Below are positions 13,861 to 25,256 of a stretch of DNA of 64,000 bases, in pieces. Every line of letters starts with the position of its first letter. The first letter of the stretch is position 1. The notes beneath the pieces were generated by a model, which was not told the origin of the DNA, ran no database searches, and saw only the letters and a program-made list of their open reading frames with translations. This stretch comes from Sclerurus mexicanus (taxonomy: Eukaryota; Chordata; Aves; Passeriformes; Furnariidae), in contig VWZF01001682.1 in NCBI GenBank assembly GCA_013396755.1, forward strand, positions 1,347,883 through 1,411,882, read 5' to 3'. The position numbers and the translations under genes are program-made.

Positions 13861-14327
13861 TGGATTGAAACCTGAGGAGGTTTAAGGTAAAAAAATACTA
13901 ATAATATGAAGGCAAAAAAGATACGCACCTTTTGGAAGGTGTCAATTACCTTCAGCCTTCTTTTACTTCCCCAGGATTCTTGGATCCCTGAGATATTTTA
14001 ACAATAAGGCTGTGTGGCTTTGGTGCAGGACATAACTGGTCAAAACAGGAAATAATCTTAAATTTAAAGGGAAAAAGGGAACAAATGCTTCATATTAGTT
14101 GATGTAACTACTGTTCAGTATATCTGCTATATTTTTATAGATATATATATATATCAGTATATCAATACCTGTTCAGTACTTCTGTTGCCATGCTCGTCTC
14201 TGTACCCTGGTGAGGCTAAAATTGATCATAAAAAAGTTAAAGTTTAGAACATAATAGCACGGTGAAAAAGCCATAAACTAATTTAATTTAATTAGCTTAA
14301 AAATTTCATTGTGAATTTGAGAAAAGT

Positions 14328-14400
14328 TTTTTGGGTTTTTTTTGGGGGGGGGTTCTGGTGGTTTTTAGGGGGGTTGGTTTTGTTTTTGGGGATTTTTTTT
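14328..14400 (+). repeat. G/T-rich low-complexity tract
   Basis: Alternating T and G homopolymers (TTTTTTGGGTTTTTTTTGGGG and similar), the complement type of the A/C-rich tracts seen elsewhere in the window. Confidence 0.85.
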
Positions 14401-14638
14401 GTAACATATTTCGAAGTATAAGCACAGAACTATATTTCACTGGCTTTTTAGGATGAAATTTATCAGTGCTTGCTATTATGCTTGCTTTGTTGTGATGTGT
14501 GAAGTGTGAAATATTGCAGCTGGCAATAAGATAGCATTTAAGAAGGTATGAGAGAAAACCAACTGCATTTAAAATTTCCTGGACACTACTAGAAAAATGG
14601 CTTGACTGAAATCATACTTTTTTCTCCACTTTACAAAA

Positions 14639-14730
14639 AATTTATGAATTCTATTTAGTTGCACTGTTTTGTGTCTACCTTTAAAAGAATTTATGATTTC
14701 TATTTAGTTGTACTGCTTTGTGCCTACCTT
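14639..14730. repeat. Tandem duplication, 2 copies, period 49 bp
   Basis: The 43-nt segment at 14639-14681, starting AATTTATGA, recurs at 14688-14730 with four substitutions and a short spacer. It is an old local duplication with no evident function. Confidence 0.85.
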
Positions 14731-15194
14731 GCATAGAAAAATTACATTCTTTCTCACATATTATCGGTAGATGATATGTGAGTGAATTGCCAATCTTGTG
14801 CATATTGTAACAGACACAGTTTCTGTTTCAAAGGACAAAAAGCCAATGTATTGTGTCTTTTCAAAAATCTCTCAATGGAAAACTGTCTGTACATAGAAGT
14901 GAAGCAATCTACAAATGAGATGACGATGTTCTGTAGAAGCAGCTTCGCTGGACCTGGGGGCATTGGCTGGAAAGATCGTGCTTCAGATTTCTTCAGATCA
15001 TGTGGAATGCTTCAAATGAACAACTGGGGAGAATACTGCAGGCAGCTCTTCCACTGTTGACATTAATTTAAACAGTTTCCATAGGACAGTGCACCATAAA
15101 ACAAGACACATTGGTGCCTGCAGTTTAGGAATCAGTCCTGCTGTTGTCTTGATCTTTGCTCACCATTAGGAATGTACTTTTCATTTCAAAGGTA

Positions 15195-15378
15195 CTGCAC
15201 CAAAGGCCATGCTTCCCAGAGAGTCTGTGAAACCTCCACCCTTGGAGTTTTTCAACACTCATGTACATAAAGCTCCAGCTGACATGCCTTGTGATGGCAG
15301 TGCTCCCACCTCAGGATGTGGGGTGAAAAAGAAGATCCCCAGATGTCCCTTCCAAACATTTATGGGATTTCATAAACC
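15195..15378 (+). mobile_element. CR1 LINE 3' fragment
   Basis: The text CTTCCCAGAGAGTCTGTGAA, then CTTGGAGTTTTTCAACACTC, then AGATGTCCCTTCCAAACAT follows the order of the last coding and 3' UTR part of plus-oriented CR1. The terminal ATTCTATG repeat is degraded to ATGGGATTTCAT. About 180 bp remains. Confidence 0.7.
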
Positions 15379-16672
15379 TTAGTTACCTGCCTTCAGGGAG
15401 TCATCAGTGTAGGTATGCTGTTCTGAAAAGACTAAAATATATGAACCATTCTTTTTTCTTTGTCTTCTAAATGGGAAAAAAAAAAAGGAAAAGAGTAGAA
15501 CTATGTATTTTTTAAAAAATAATAGATAAATACGGGTTTATTCTTTTTGCGTTTGTTTGGGTTTTTTTTTAACTTAAGTGTCTTTAAGAAAGTCCAAAGC
15601 AGTATCCAAGGCAGAATGCTGACAAAGAAAAATTGAATCAGCACAATATTTCTTTTTTAAACACAGGACAGATAACTCTTTCATTAATGACAGTAGTGTT
15701 TTATGGCTTATTGCAATGAAAGAGATATCTATTTCAATAATAGTTTCCCTTTCCCAGAACAGTATTGTAGGATTTAGAAGGAATCAAACCCCTTACGCCT
15801 ACAAAGATGTTTTTCTAAAAACAGATAAATGTAGTGTCTCCTGGACTGGACATGAACATATTGAAGCTATAGTTTGCAACTCTTTGAGCTATCTGAAAGG
15901 ATTATCAATTTTATTACTTTAAACTCTTGGACACAGTCATCTTCAACTCACATTGGCTGAAGTACATTTAGTTGTGGAGGAAACAGGTGCAGATGCCGTG
16001 ACTGTCACAGTTTTATGTGACCCATTCACTCTTTACTTTATGGAAAGGAAAAATATATTTTGACAACAAAGATTATAGCTACAATTGTAATTTCATTCTA
16101 GAAAAAAAGAGTAGCCTTAAGGGCAGATAGTTTCTCCCACTCTTATACTCAAATAAATGTATACCAAATTGCATCCAGAATTATCTACATCTAGATGACA
16201 CTCTTAACATCATTATGTCAATGAAAGCCTTAAGCAACTTTTTAAAAAGCAACTGTCACATATGTGATTAAAAAACACACCAAAAAATGGGGTTTTCCTT
16301 GATTTTTCTACTTTTGTAAATTGATGGATCCATCTGGATGCATTAAGATTTCACTGGACATTTTAAGGAAACTGCTTTAGATGAAGCATCATGTTATGTC
16401 TTTCACTGATAATGTGAAACTTTGAGGAAATAACTCTACCTCTAGCCTACTCTGGCAAAAAAAAATTTAATTTTTTATAGTGAATTCATTTTGTTTTATC
16501 TAATTAACTAGATTTAATATGAAATTTAAACTAGAACAATAACATTCATATACATGATCCACTATTTCTAATTAAAAATTATGTCAAAATGATACTAGCA
16601 ACATGTCATTTTGCTTTTAATTATTCAACAAAATACAGTGAATAAATACCTTTTCATTTATAAATCTGATGG
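15379..16672. other. Unrecognised AT-rich sequence
   Basis: No supported gene or repeat family. A and T homopolymer runs occur near 15477-15486 and 15557-15570. The 68-codon frame at 15716-15922 has no recognisable motif. Confidence 0.55.
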
Positions 16673-17729
16673 TGCAGTATATTAGGTTTGCATGGCACAT
16701 TTTTGGAAATAAGAGGGCTACAAGGGCAACTTCTGTGACAAGTTGTCAGAAGCTTCCCCTCTGTCTGATGAAGCCAAAGCCAGACAACTCCAAGACAGAC
16801 CCAGCACAGCTCAAAGCTGAGTCTATCAGCAATGGTGTTAATGCCTCTGAGATAACATAGTTAAAGAAGGGGAAAAAGTTACTGCTCTAGAGCAAATTGC
16901 AACTGGAAAGACAAAAGACTATGTGAGAACAATAGACCTGCAGACAGCAAGATCAGTGAAGAAGGAGAAGGAGGAGATGCTCCAGGTGCGGAGTAGAGAC
17001 GCCCCTGCAATCCATGGTGAAGACCATGGCGAGGCAGTCTGTGCTCCTGCAGCCCGTTGAGGTCCACGATAGAGCATATAACCACCTGCAGCCCGTGAAG
17101 TACCCAGTGCTGGAGCAGTTGGATGCCCAAAGGAAGCTGTGACTCCATGGAAAGTCCATACTGGTGCAGGCTCCCAGCAGGACCTGTGTCCCTATGGAGA
17201 GCTGAGCCTACTCTGGAGCAGGTTTGCTGACAGGACTTGTGACCCCATAAGGAACGTGCACTGGAGCAGTCTGTTCCTAAGAACTGCATCCATGAAAAGG
17301 ACCCATGCTTGAGCAGGGAAAGAGTGTGAGGAGGCCTCCCCCTGAGGACAAAGGAGCAGCAGAAATGACTGACCACAGCCCCTATTCCCCATCCCCCTGC
17401 ACTGCTGGAGTGGAGGAGGTAAAAAATTCATGAGCGAAGTTAAGTCCTAGAAATAGGGAGGGGTGGAGAAAGGTGTTTTAAGGTTTGGTTTTGTTTCTCA
17501 TTACCTTATTGTGATTTGATTAGTAATAAATTAAACTATTTTCCCCAAGTCAAGTCAGTTTTGCCTGTTACAGTAACTATTGAGTAACCACTATTGAGTG
17601 GTCTCTCCTTGCCCTTGTCTTGAGCCACAAACCTTTCATTCTATTTTCTCACCTCTTTCCAGCTGAGGAGGGGAATGATAAAGCCACTTTGGTGGGCACC
17701 TGCTATTCAGCCAGAGTTAACCAACCACA
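16673..17729 (+). mobile_element. Degraded ERVL-type LTR, probably solo
   Basis: The whole stretch follows the layout of a common avian ERVL LTR. It starts near TGCAGTATATTAGGTTTGCA, carries a block of short repeated phrases of the CTGGAGCAG and GACTTGTGACCCC type at about 16970-17310, then GTAATAAATTAAACTA (poly(A) signal region) at about 17523. It ends with GGTGGGCACCTGC...CCAACCACA. No internal gag or pol sequence adjoins either side, so it is probably a solo LTR. Flanking 5-mers GATGG and GTCAG do not match, so the duplication has decayed or an end is misplaced. The 165-codon minus frame at 16879-17376 is a by-product of LTR composition. Confidence 0.85.
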
Positions 17730-20063
17730 GTCAGTATATAAAATTAGTACCTTATTTGAAAGTGTAATTTGCAATTGACAATTGCAATCCGGTAAATTAA
17801 TGCAGGCTTATGTGACACTGATAATAAGGCTATAGATTTATAAACAAGTACTTTACAGAGAATAAAAATAATACTGTGCAATCTATGGTTAAATTTTACT
17901 ATATCTTAGTACTTTTTGAACTTCACAAGACTACCACCATGGTATAGCAGTAACTTTGGCAATAATTCTGTCCAAAATTTTCATGACATTGCAGACTTAA
18001 TATTATGTAGTATTATAATGTGTCTTTATATGTAGACACATTAATTTCTTAAGAAGAAAAAAAAAAGACTTTTATCAAGAATAATTAAAATTCATAAAAT
18101 GACTATCTAGTAAATTTTATTTATTATGATCTAATTATATTAACATTTGGCATATACTAGTAAGCATTATAAGTAATACTTCGGGAATTAGCAGGAAAAA
18201 ATAGAAATTAATTCTCAGACATCAATATATCTTTATGATAAATAAGAGTTTGTGTTTGACTGATTATGACTTTCAAAACCACAGTTTTGTGGCAGCACAA
18301 GTGACCATTTTATGATCATGCTTCATTGGTGAAATTTTAGCATCAAATGAGAGGGAGAAAAAAACAAATATTTCATTTCCACCTGCTGAGATTACTGTTT
18401 ACCTAACAAAAAGACAACCATAGCTAAAAATAAAATTCTTCTACCTTTTCAAATCTATGTTATTTTTTAAGGTTAATTTTCAAGAAAAATTATTCAGCAA
18501 GTAGAAATGCATGCAGCTGTGCTCATTAGGTTTACACTGTCACTTTTTGAGCAAGCTACTCGATAAGAAGTCCCTTTCCTCAGAGATCATTATCAGCATG
18601 TACTACGTGTTGTTAGTGCTTTTAGTGTAAGGTTAAACTAATCCTTAACCTTAAAAAAATATAAATGAACATGCTTGTACTAAAACCTAAAAACTGCCAT
18701 TTTTTAAAATTTCTATACATCTGTTTACAAGATACCAAGGAGTTTCAATATTTTCACTCTGCTCTTCTGAGTAATGGTAAAGCATATGACTTTTAAATGA
18801 TTTATTAAGAATCCATAGAGACAGGAAAAACAAAGTTTGCAATTAGAGGTGGCAACTATCGATTAAAAATCCTGATATAGTTCACTTAAAGAATAGAAAA
18901 TGATAAATGACATGGCTTTATCATTGGACAGAATGTCAAAGAAACCTTTCTCATATCTCTAGTGTGAACTTCTTTGGAGAAGCTCAATATGCTTTTCGAT
19001 GTTTGAAGAAGAGGAAAAATAGTGTTATTAGTGTTTCATAACAGGGATGCGGGATGGTTACATCAGGTGGGAAAAGAAGGGAACCTAAAGGCACAGGTGA
19101 AAAATCCATCTGATTCTATACCCTTAAAAAATATAATATTTTAAAGAAATAATGGTGGTGAAAGGACATATTTTGCAAAGGTATCACTAAATATTCTTTT
19201 TTCCCCTATTTTACAATTTTACTGAGAAACAGATACAGTTCCAAGAATGTAGATCTTAATAATTTATTTTCGTTGCCAAAATAAGAACACAGGAGGCTAA
19301 ATTAATTTCTGGCACAGCACTAATGAATGCAGTGAAATCACACAAGGGGTGATTTTGAAACATAGTATTTGATGGACTTCAAATTTTGGCAAAAGTTTCT
19401 CCCAAACCTTATTATATAAAATGCAAAGTGGAAAAAAAAAAACACAACAAAGCAAATAAAAAACTCCAAACAATCCAAAACTTGCCAAAAAAAAGAAAAG
19501 AAGAAAAAAGAAAAAAAGCTTAGGATATGGACCAACATTTTGGGTTCTGGACTATATTAAAGCAAAACAAACAGAACAAAACATGATTACAAATTGCTCA
19601 ATCCTGGTTTCTAAACAACAATATCAAAACATCAAATGAAAAGAAAACAAGGCAAAATTCAAGTAACTTAAGTAGAAGCCTGGATATAGTGATCCTCTGC
19701 TCTAGATTACTGCTAATAGGGAGTAACTGTTCTGCAGCCAAGCAATGAAACCAGTGTTGTGAGTCAATAATCCATAAAAGACGTGAACTGTAAATCACTC
19801 ACAAATAAGTGAATCAGCTTCAGATTAAAAAACTGTCAAAATGTTTCTCCATGTCTAGCTTAGTAATAGTGAATCAGTCTTTTTTCTGATTATCTTTTTT
19901 TACATAATAGAATAACCTCCTCTGCCTGACAAGAAATAATGCCAGATCTGAGCATAACCTGTTTCAATTCCACTTCATTGAGTGCCAGAAACCAGACAAT
20001 CCCTGGAAAGTACAAGGACAATCCATTCTTCCCTGACACTGTTTACACACTGTTTACACTGTT

Positions 20064-20065
<2 letters not shown>
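17730..20065. other. Unrecognised AT-rich sequence
   Basis: No supported gene. It includes a small inverted repeat (18628-18636 with 18644-18652, TAAGGTTAA and its complement) and an A-rich, low-complexity stretch near 19430-19520 that generates F/S-rich minus frames. Confidence 0.55.

Positions 20066-20099
<34 letters not shown>
20066..20099 (+). repeat. (AC)17 microsatellite
   Basis: Seventeen uninterrupted AC units. Two TGTTTACAC-type words just upstream repeat. A run this long and pure is likely to vary between individuals. Confidence 0.98.
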
Positions 20100-20100
<1 letters not shown>

Positions 20101-20284
20101 AGAAATATTTTTGGCAAGACTTATGTGAAATTAAATAAGTTTTTTTGAGTGGATTAGCAGTGTGTTGGGAACTTTGGATTTTGTATTTGCAGCTCAACAG
20201 AGGAGGGAGTTCTTCCATACTCTACATCAAGTCTGTCATTCTTACATACCCAATAACTACCTTTTTACTTGGTTTTTTTTTTTT

Positions 20285-20323
20285 NNNNNNNNNNNNNNNN
20301 NNNNNNNNNNNNNNNNNNNNNNN
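20285..20323. other. Assembly gap, 39 Ns
   Basis: Thirty-nine undetermined bases directly after a T homopolymer, suggesting that sequencing failed in low-complexity DNA. The true gap length may differ. Confidence 0.98.
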
Positions 20324-22285
20324 CTCCTGATCTTGATTCTGGAGACAATGTAATCTGACACCAAAATCAATGCAACCCAGCATACTGATTTGAAAAAGTT
20401 GCTAGTGGCACTATAGAAGTTAATGGAGGATACAAAAGACTAAGTTTTATATTATGTCAAGTTTTTTTAATCATTTCAGTAAAGTATTGGTATTTCTGTT
20501 ACCTAGTTGGAAAGCAGAGATAATAATACTTCTCTGCATCTTTAGAGAATTATGTGCTACTACACTAAGGAAAAATATCCTAGATTTAGCTTCTTGTTTT
20601 TAACAGGCACTGATATTAAGTGAATAGTATGGGAATCTGGATATTACACATCTGGGGCCAAACTTTTATCTTCCTTACATCAGCATTCTGACACAGGCAG
20701 AAACTTTGGTTTCTACCCACTTTATTATAGCTCTTAAGAGATGCACCAGTTTGTATACCAAAATCTGTTTAAATAGCCTCCTGGTTTCTCTATCTAAAGT
20801 CAAGGCTTCAAATGTCCATAAAGTACAGCAATCACCAGAACACATGTAAAATTTATAAACTATTTCCAGTATGGCATGTTCATGAGGCATTAGTTTCTTT
20901 TAATTCATTCATAAACTACCTCTTGCCCTACTGACAAGGAACAGAAAACCTTCACAACCTCTATTATCGGGAAGACAGCTGTATGACACATGAAAGGGTT
21001 CATCAAGAAGAGGAAAGAAATGCAGATATTTAAAAAACAAAAAAAGTTTCTCTACTGAAACCTTGAAAAATATTTCCTCCTTATTTTTACTTTAGTACTT
21101 AACTAGGAACAGGACTTTGAACTGACTAAAACAAAACACTTCATTATGGCTGCAAAAAAAATATTAACAATGTCTTGCACTTCTAAAAGTTTTTTAAAAG
21201 CACTATATTATATCTTCATTTATAAAAATATACCATATCTGACATAGTCATATAGTTATTACATCAGTATGATTTACAAGATCAGATCTTAGAGCAATTG
21301 TTAATCTAAAAATATTGTTCATGGGCAAAGCAACAGTGCACCCTATAAGCTGAAACTTTATTGTTAGAATCGTTGAAACCTAGTCAAATTATTATTAGTC
21401 CAGATGTAATTGTAACACAAAAAGAAAGACTAATAATGCAGTTAAAATTGATATACACACTTTTGTAAGTTTCTACTCTTTTTCATGCTTTTACATACCC
21501 TGTGCCTGTACTCTCCATGCCAAACCCTGGCTCTCCTCAAGACTCTTGATGTCATACCAGGCTTGTATGACTGTACACTATATCATTGTATTAGAGCGCT
21601 AAATACCTTATTCTACCTACAAGAACCACTCATTACTGCTATCTACATAAAACTAACTGTATGCACTGTTAGCTCAATAAAAGCGTGTATGACTGTAACA
21701 TACACAGCTAAAAAGTAAACAAAGTTAGCCTTAGGTATCTAGTCAATTAGAGAAATTGCCAACACAGCTAAAGCAGGTAAAACAAAGCTGCAGGCAGAGC
21801 AAGAAAAGTTCACAATGAGCAAGACTGACAAAGCCAGTGCTGAAGTCTTGCAAAGTCATTGCCAACCTTGTAACCCATACCAAGCCACTGTGTTACAGGG
21901 TTACATGGTTACCCACTGCATATTTTTTCAATGGCTATGTCTTTCTGCTCTTCATACTAGTTTCAGGGACTTTACATCTCAAATGGTAAATTACTTTTTA
22001 TGTGTCTACCCAAATATTGCAATATTGGGTTTTGGTCAGTTGTTAGTCTTTTGTTTAAACCACCAAAATGCAAGTACATTTGGCTGTATACTTGCCTTTC
22101 TTGTCTGTATGGCAAAGTTTTATCCTTACTATGTTGTGATTTTAAGGATCAAGTCAATAACTTTAAAGGGCTCAAATCATCATAAGGGTACTATCTTTGC
22201 TGAATCTAAAAAAAATAGTGTGAACAGCACTGAAAACATAAATCCTACGTAATGTAACTTTGAAAGAAAATTTTGCTTCTAGCAA
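20324..22285. other. Unrecognised sequence with one 145-codon frame
   Basis: No recognised repeat. The plus frame at 21815-22252 (145 codons) is the longest open frame outside identified repeats. Its predicted product is rich in hydrophobic residues but shows no domain I know. It has no promoter or splice context and ends just before a CR1. A frame of this length is somewhat uncommon in AT-rich DNA but can arise by chance in 64 kb. Confidence 0.4.
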
Positions 22286-22975
22286 GAATCATAGAATGGC
22301 TTGGATTGAAAGGGAACATCTAGTTCCAGGAGTAGGGACACCATACACTACACCAGGTTGCTCAGAGCTCCATGCAACCCAGCCTTGAATATTTCCAGCA
22401 ATAGGGCAGCCACAGCTTCTCTGGGCAACCTGTTCCAATGCTTCACCACCCTCACAGTAAAGAATTTCTTCCTAACTTGTAATCTAAACCTATTGTATTT
22501 CAGTTTAAAACAACCCACCCTTGTCCTGTCACTACAAGCCCTTGTAAAAATTCTGTTTTGTAGGCCCCCTTCAGGTACTGGAAGGCCACAATTAGGTCAC
22601 CCCAAAACAATCTGAACAATCACAATTCTCTAAGTCTTTCCTTACAGGAAAGTTGTTCCATCCCTATCACAATCTTCATGGCCCTCCTCTGGACTCACTC
22701 CAACAGGTCAATATCGTTCTTATGCTGAGGAACTCAGAGCTGGATGCAGTACTGCAGGTGGGGTCTCACAAGAGCCAGGTAGAGGGGCACATTCACCTTG
22801 CTTTCTTTCATATGCCTTGGCATAGCTTCTAGAAGAATTTGTTCCATGTTATTCCAGGGCAGAGAGGTGAGGCTGACAGGTTGGTAGTCCCCAGGGCAAC
22901 TGAGACTGAGGCAAAAAAATTGTTGAGTACCTCAACCTTCTATCATCTGTAGTTCACTTCAGCTGGGCTGTCAGC
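22286..22975 (-). mobile_element. CR1 LINE with large internal deletion
   Basis: It starts with AATCATAGAATGGCTTGGAT (complement of the CR1 tail) and runs through the 3' UTR and C-terminal coding part (CAGCCTTGAATATTTCCAGC, CTCTGGGCAACCTGTTCCAATG). Near 22800 the text jumps from the C-terminal region to a segment that belongs several hundred bases further 5' in CR1 (ATGCCTTGGCATAGCTTCTAG, GTGAGGCTGACAGGTTGGTAG). Most of the RT core is therefore deleted. The 85-codon plus frame at 22358-22615 is antisense to CR1. Confidence 0.92.
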
Positions 22976-23329
22976 CATATTGCCTTCTTAGAGGAACACC
23001 TTTTAATTTCTGTGAAATATTTCCCTCATATTTCCCTGGTTTTAGCTAGTCCAGGTTGTTTAATTTTTAAAATACTATCTTATCAATTCATTGAGCTAAC
23101 TGTCAATATTCTTTGAGATTTGTCAGTCAGCACCTCTTAAACAAATTTCACATTCTTAATGTTGTGGAAATGCTATAGAGTGTTTATTTTTAAATCAGAG
23201 TGCTATTAAGTGTATTCTGAACTTCTCAATCTCTGTATATTTAGCTCTATTTCACTTCAGCTATTTTCAAAAAAAACCTTTGTTGAATAAGAATTTTGCT
23301 GTTCTTGAATCTTAGTTAAATTATTTTCA

Positions 23330-23830
23330 GATCCATTTTTCCATCATTTTACCTCAGACTTGATAAAAGAGTAGCAGTCTGCAGTTATGTGGGTCACTTG
23401 CCTTCTTTTTTAAGTGATTATATAGTACCATCAGTCTTCATTCTGCTGGAAATTCCATGGTATTCCAAGATTTATTAGAAATGTATATCATTAGTAAATG
23501 TTTGCAACATGTAGATATTGTTTTATATATCTTTACTCACCAATGGACTGGAAAGTACTTTACCTTCTTAGTGAGGTAAGAGGATTGATCATGCTGGTTC
23601 CTTCTGAGTAAAGACTAGAAATATATATTCAACTCTTCTGTTTTCTTCCATCATTACTGTGTTACCATTGTATTCTAGTAATTAGTCATTTTTAACATAT
23701 TTTTGCTGTCATATTCCTCATACACTTATTTCTGTTTTCCCTGGTCCCAGAGTTCATGAATTTTTCTTTGGCTGTTTGTGCTCCCATAATCAATTTTTTA
23801 AAGTGATAACTGCACTCTCTTTGGTAACTC
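23330..23830 (-). mobile_element. Ancient CR1/L3-like LINE remnant
   Basis: Strongly diverged text in the order of an old CR1/L3 RT region read in reverse: AGCAGTCTGCAGTTATGTGG (the GLQL-type block), CAGTCTTCATTCTGCTGGAAATTCC, and further on GAGTAAAGACTAGAAATATA and CTTCTGTTTTCTTCCATCATTA. Boundaries are uncertain. It may be older than the CR1 to its left rather than part of it. Confidence 0.5.
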
Positions 23831-24197
23831 TTGTATGTTTCTTATTTTGCTTAGCTGTACCAATTGTCCTCTACAGAAACAGGCTATTTAGCTAAGTCAT
23901 ATGGCAGGATGAGCAAGATGTCTTGATAAGATATATTTGTATAATAAGATCTTCAGTAGCTAGCTACATGTTTTTATTTTCCAGTGTCAATTTGGGCACA
24001 GGAGCATAGTGAATATTCAAGGGCTCTGTTATTTCCAGTTGCAAATACACTCAACCTCCCCTTAAAATTGTTTGCCTTCATTTAAAATATGATTTGAATT
24101 TTATTTTTTGAGGCTGCAAAATATTAATTACAAAAAATCCTATGGTTTTCAGTTTTCTGTACTTTCAGTAGTCTGGATTAATTTAGAAGGAAGGGAC

Positions 24198-24343
24198 GAA
24201 TCACAGAATCAGGGAATTTGGAAAATACCTGCAAAATTATGGAGTCCAACCTTTGAGTGATTACCACTTTGCCAATTAGACCATACCAATAAGTGCCACA
24301 TCAGTTGTTTCTTGAACACTTCTAGGGTTGGTGACTTCACCAC
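24198..24343 (-). mobile_element. CR1 LINE, 3' part (left segment of split element)
   Basis: It begins GAATCACAGAATCAGGGAAT and continues through 3' UTR text (GAGTCCAACCTTTGAGTG, CTTGAACACTTCTAGGGTTG) to GGTGACTTCACCAC, where CR1 text stops. CR1 resumes in register at about 25002, so this and the right segment are one insertion split by the LTR-like element. Confidence 0.9.
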
Positions 24344-24996
24344 TGTGAGAGACTGGGGAAAATGATTGCTGGGTCAAAACAACTAAAGTATGGCAGGGGA
24401 GGGGGGTGAGGAGGATGGGGCACGGCAAGTACTGAATAGGTGTGACGGTGGTACCCCGCTCCACACTCCACCCTGGAGCCTCTGATCTAGCCCAGAATGG
24501 TTATTAGCCACTGGCACACTGAAAACCCCAACAGTGGTGAGGGCTGTAAAAGACCGGAGTAGATAAAAGCCATTGCACACAAGATGCGTGCTTGTGGCCC
24601 ACCATTTGGATTTTACAGTATATGAGACTGAGATGGAATTCATGTGATGGCTGTTAATCTTTATCTGTACTTTCTTTTTTCTCTATGTCTCTCTTTCTAT
24701 CTCTCTTCTCCTGATTCCTCCTTCTCCAAATCTGGGTAAAGTTGGATGTTTTAGATTTTGCTACACCAGTGCCCTGCGAAATGCTTTATTTTGATTGAGA
24801 GTTGCCTTAAAATTTGCCAAGTGTGGGAAAACACTCTCTAAAAGANGCCAAGTATCCTTGCTTTCTATAGTTTGTCAGTAAGTTTGTTGTTTACCCTTCT
24901 GAGAACATTGTAATGTTTATCCCTTGAGCCTGTCTCGGAGTACAAAACTACCTAAAACCCTTTAAGAAACTCGTCGAGTGAGCCTGGGGCTTTACA
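24344..24996 (+). mobile_element. LTR-like element inserted in a CR1
   Basis: The 653 bp segment begins TGTGAGAGACTGGGG and ends GGGGCTTTACA, so it has TG...CA ends. It interrupts a CR1 whose text is contiguous either side. Flanking 5-mers ACCAC and ATTAC could be a decayed 5-bp target-site duplication (two differences). A TATA-like AGATAAAAGCC is at about 24562. There is no coding sequence, as expected for a solo LTR. The minus frames at 24276-24643 have no viral protein similarity that I recognise. Orientation is taken from the TATA-like box. The family is not identified, and one N lies at 24846. Confidence 0.65.
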
Positions 24997-25001
24997 ATTA
25001 C

Positions 25002-25256
25002 CTCCCTGGGTAGTCCATTCCACTGCTTAATTTCTTCCATGAAGAATTTTTTCCTCATGCCCAACCTGAAGCTTCCCTGGTACAGCTTGAGGTTATATCT
25101 TCTCATTCTGTCACTGGTGGCCTGGGAGAAGAGGCCAACACCTGGTTACAACCTCCTTTCAGGTAGTTGTAGGGAGCGATAAGGTCTCTCCTGAGCCTGT
25201 TTTTCTTCAGGCTAAACAACCCCAGCTCCCTCAGCTGCTCTTTATATGACTTAAAG
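25002..25256 (-). mobile_element. CR1 LINE, right segment of split element
   Basis: It resumes with CTCCCTGGGTAGTCCATTCC and runs through GAAGCTTCCCTGGTACAGC, GAGAAGAGGCCAACACCTGG, and TTCAGGCTAAACAACCCCAG to about 25256. Together with 24198-24343 it forms one CR1 of about 400 bp, older than the LTR-like insertion. Confidence 0.92.

Larger units (their letters stand above)
13861..15194. other. AT-rich sequence with a G/T-rich tract and tandem duplication
   Basis: No gene recognised. It contains a small (AT)n at about 14138-14154, a G/T-rich tract at 14328-14400 and the 49-bp-period duplication listed separately. The 92-codon plus frame at 14782-15060 is Cys-rich but has no domain I recognise. 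Confidence 0.55.

Noticed and set aside
16879..17376. 165-codon minus frame
   Set aside because: It lies wholly inside the ERVL LTR, antisense to it. Its length follows from the GC-rich, internally repetitive LTR sequence.
18628..18652. 9-bp inverted repeat around GGTTAA
   Set aside because: Short stems like this are expected by chance in 64 kb, and it is not an interstitial telomere because no TTAGGG array exists.
24383..24643. 86-codon minus frame
   Set aside because: It lies inside the LTR-like element and has no similarity to known proteins that I can see.
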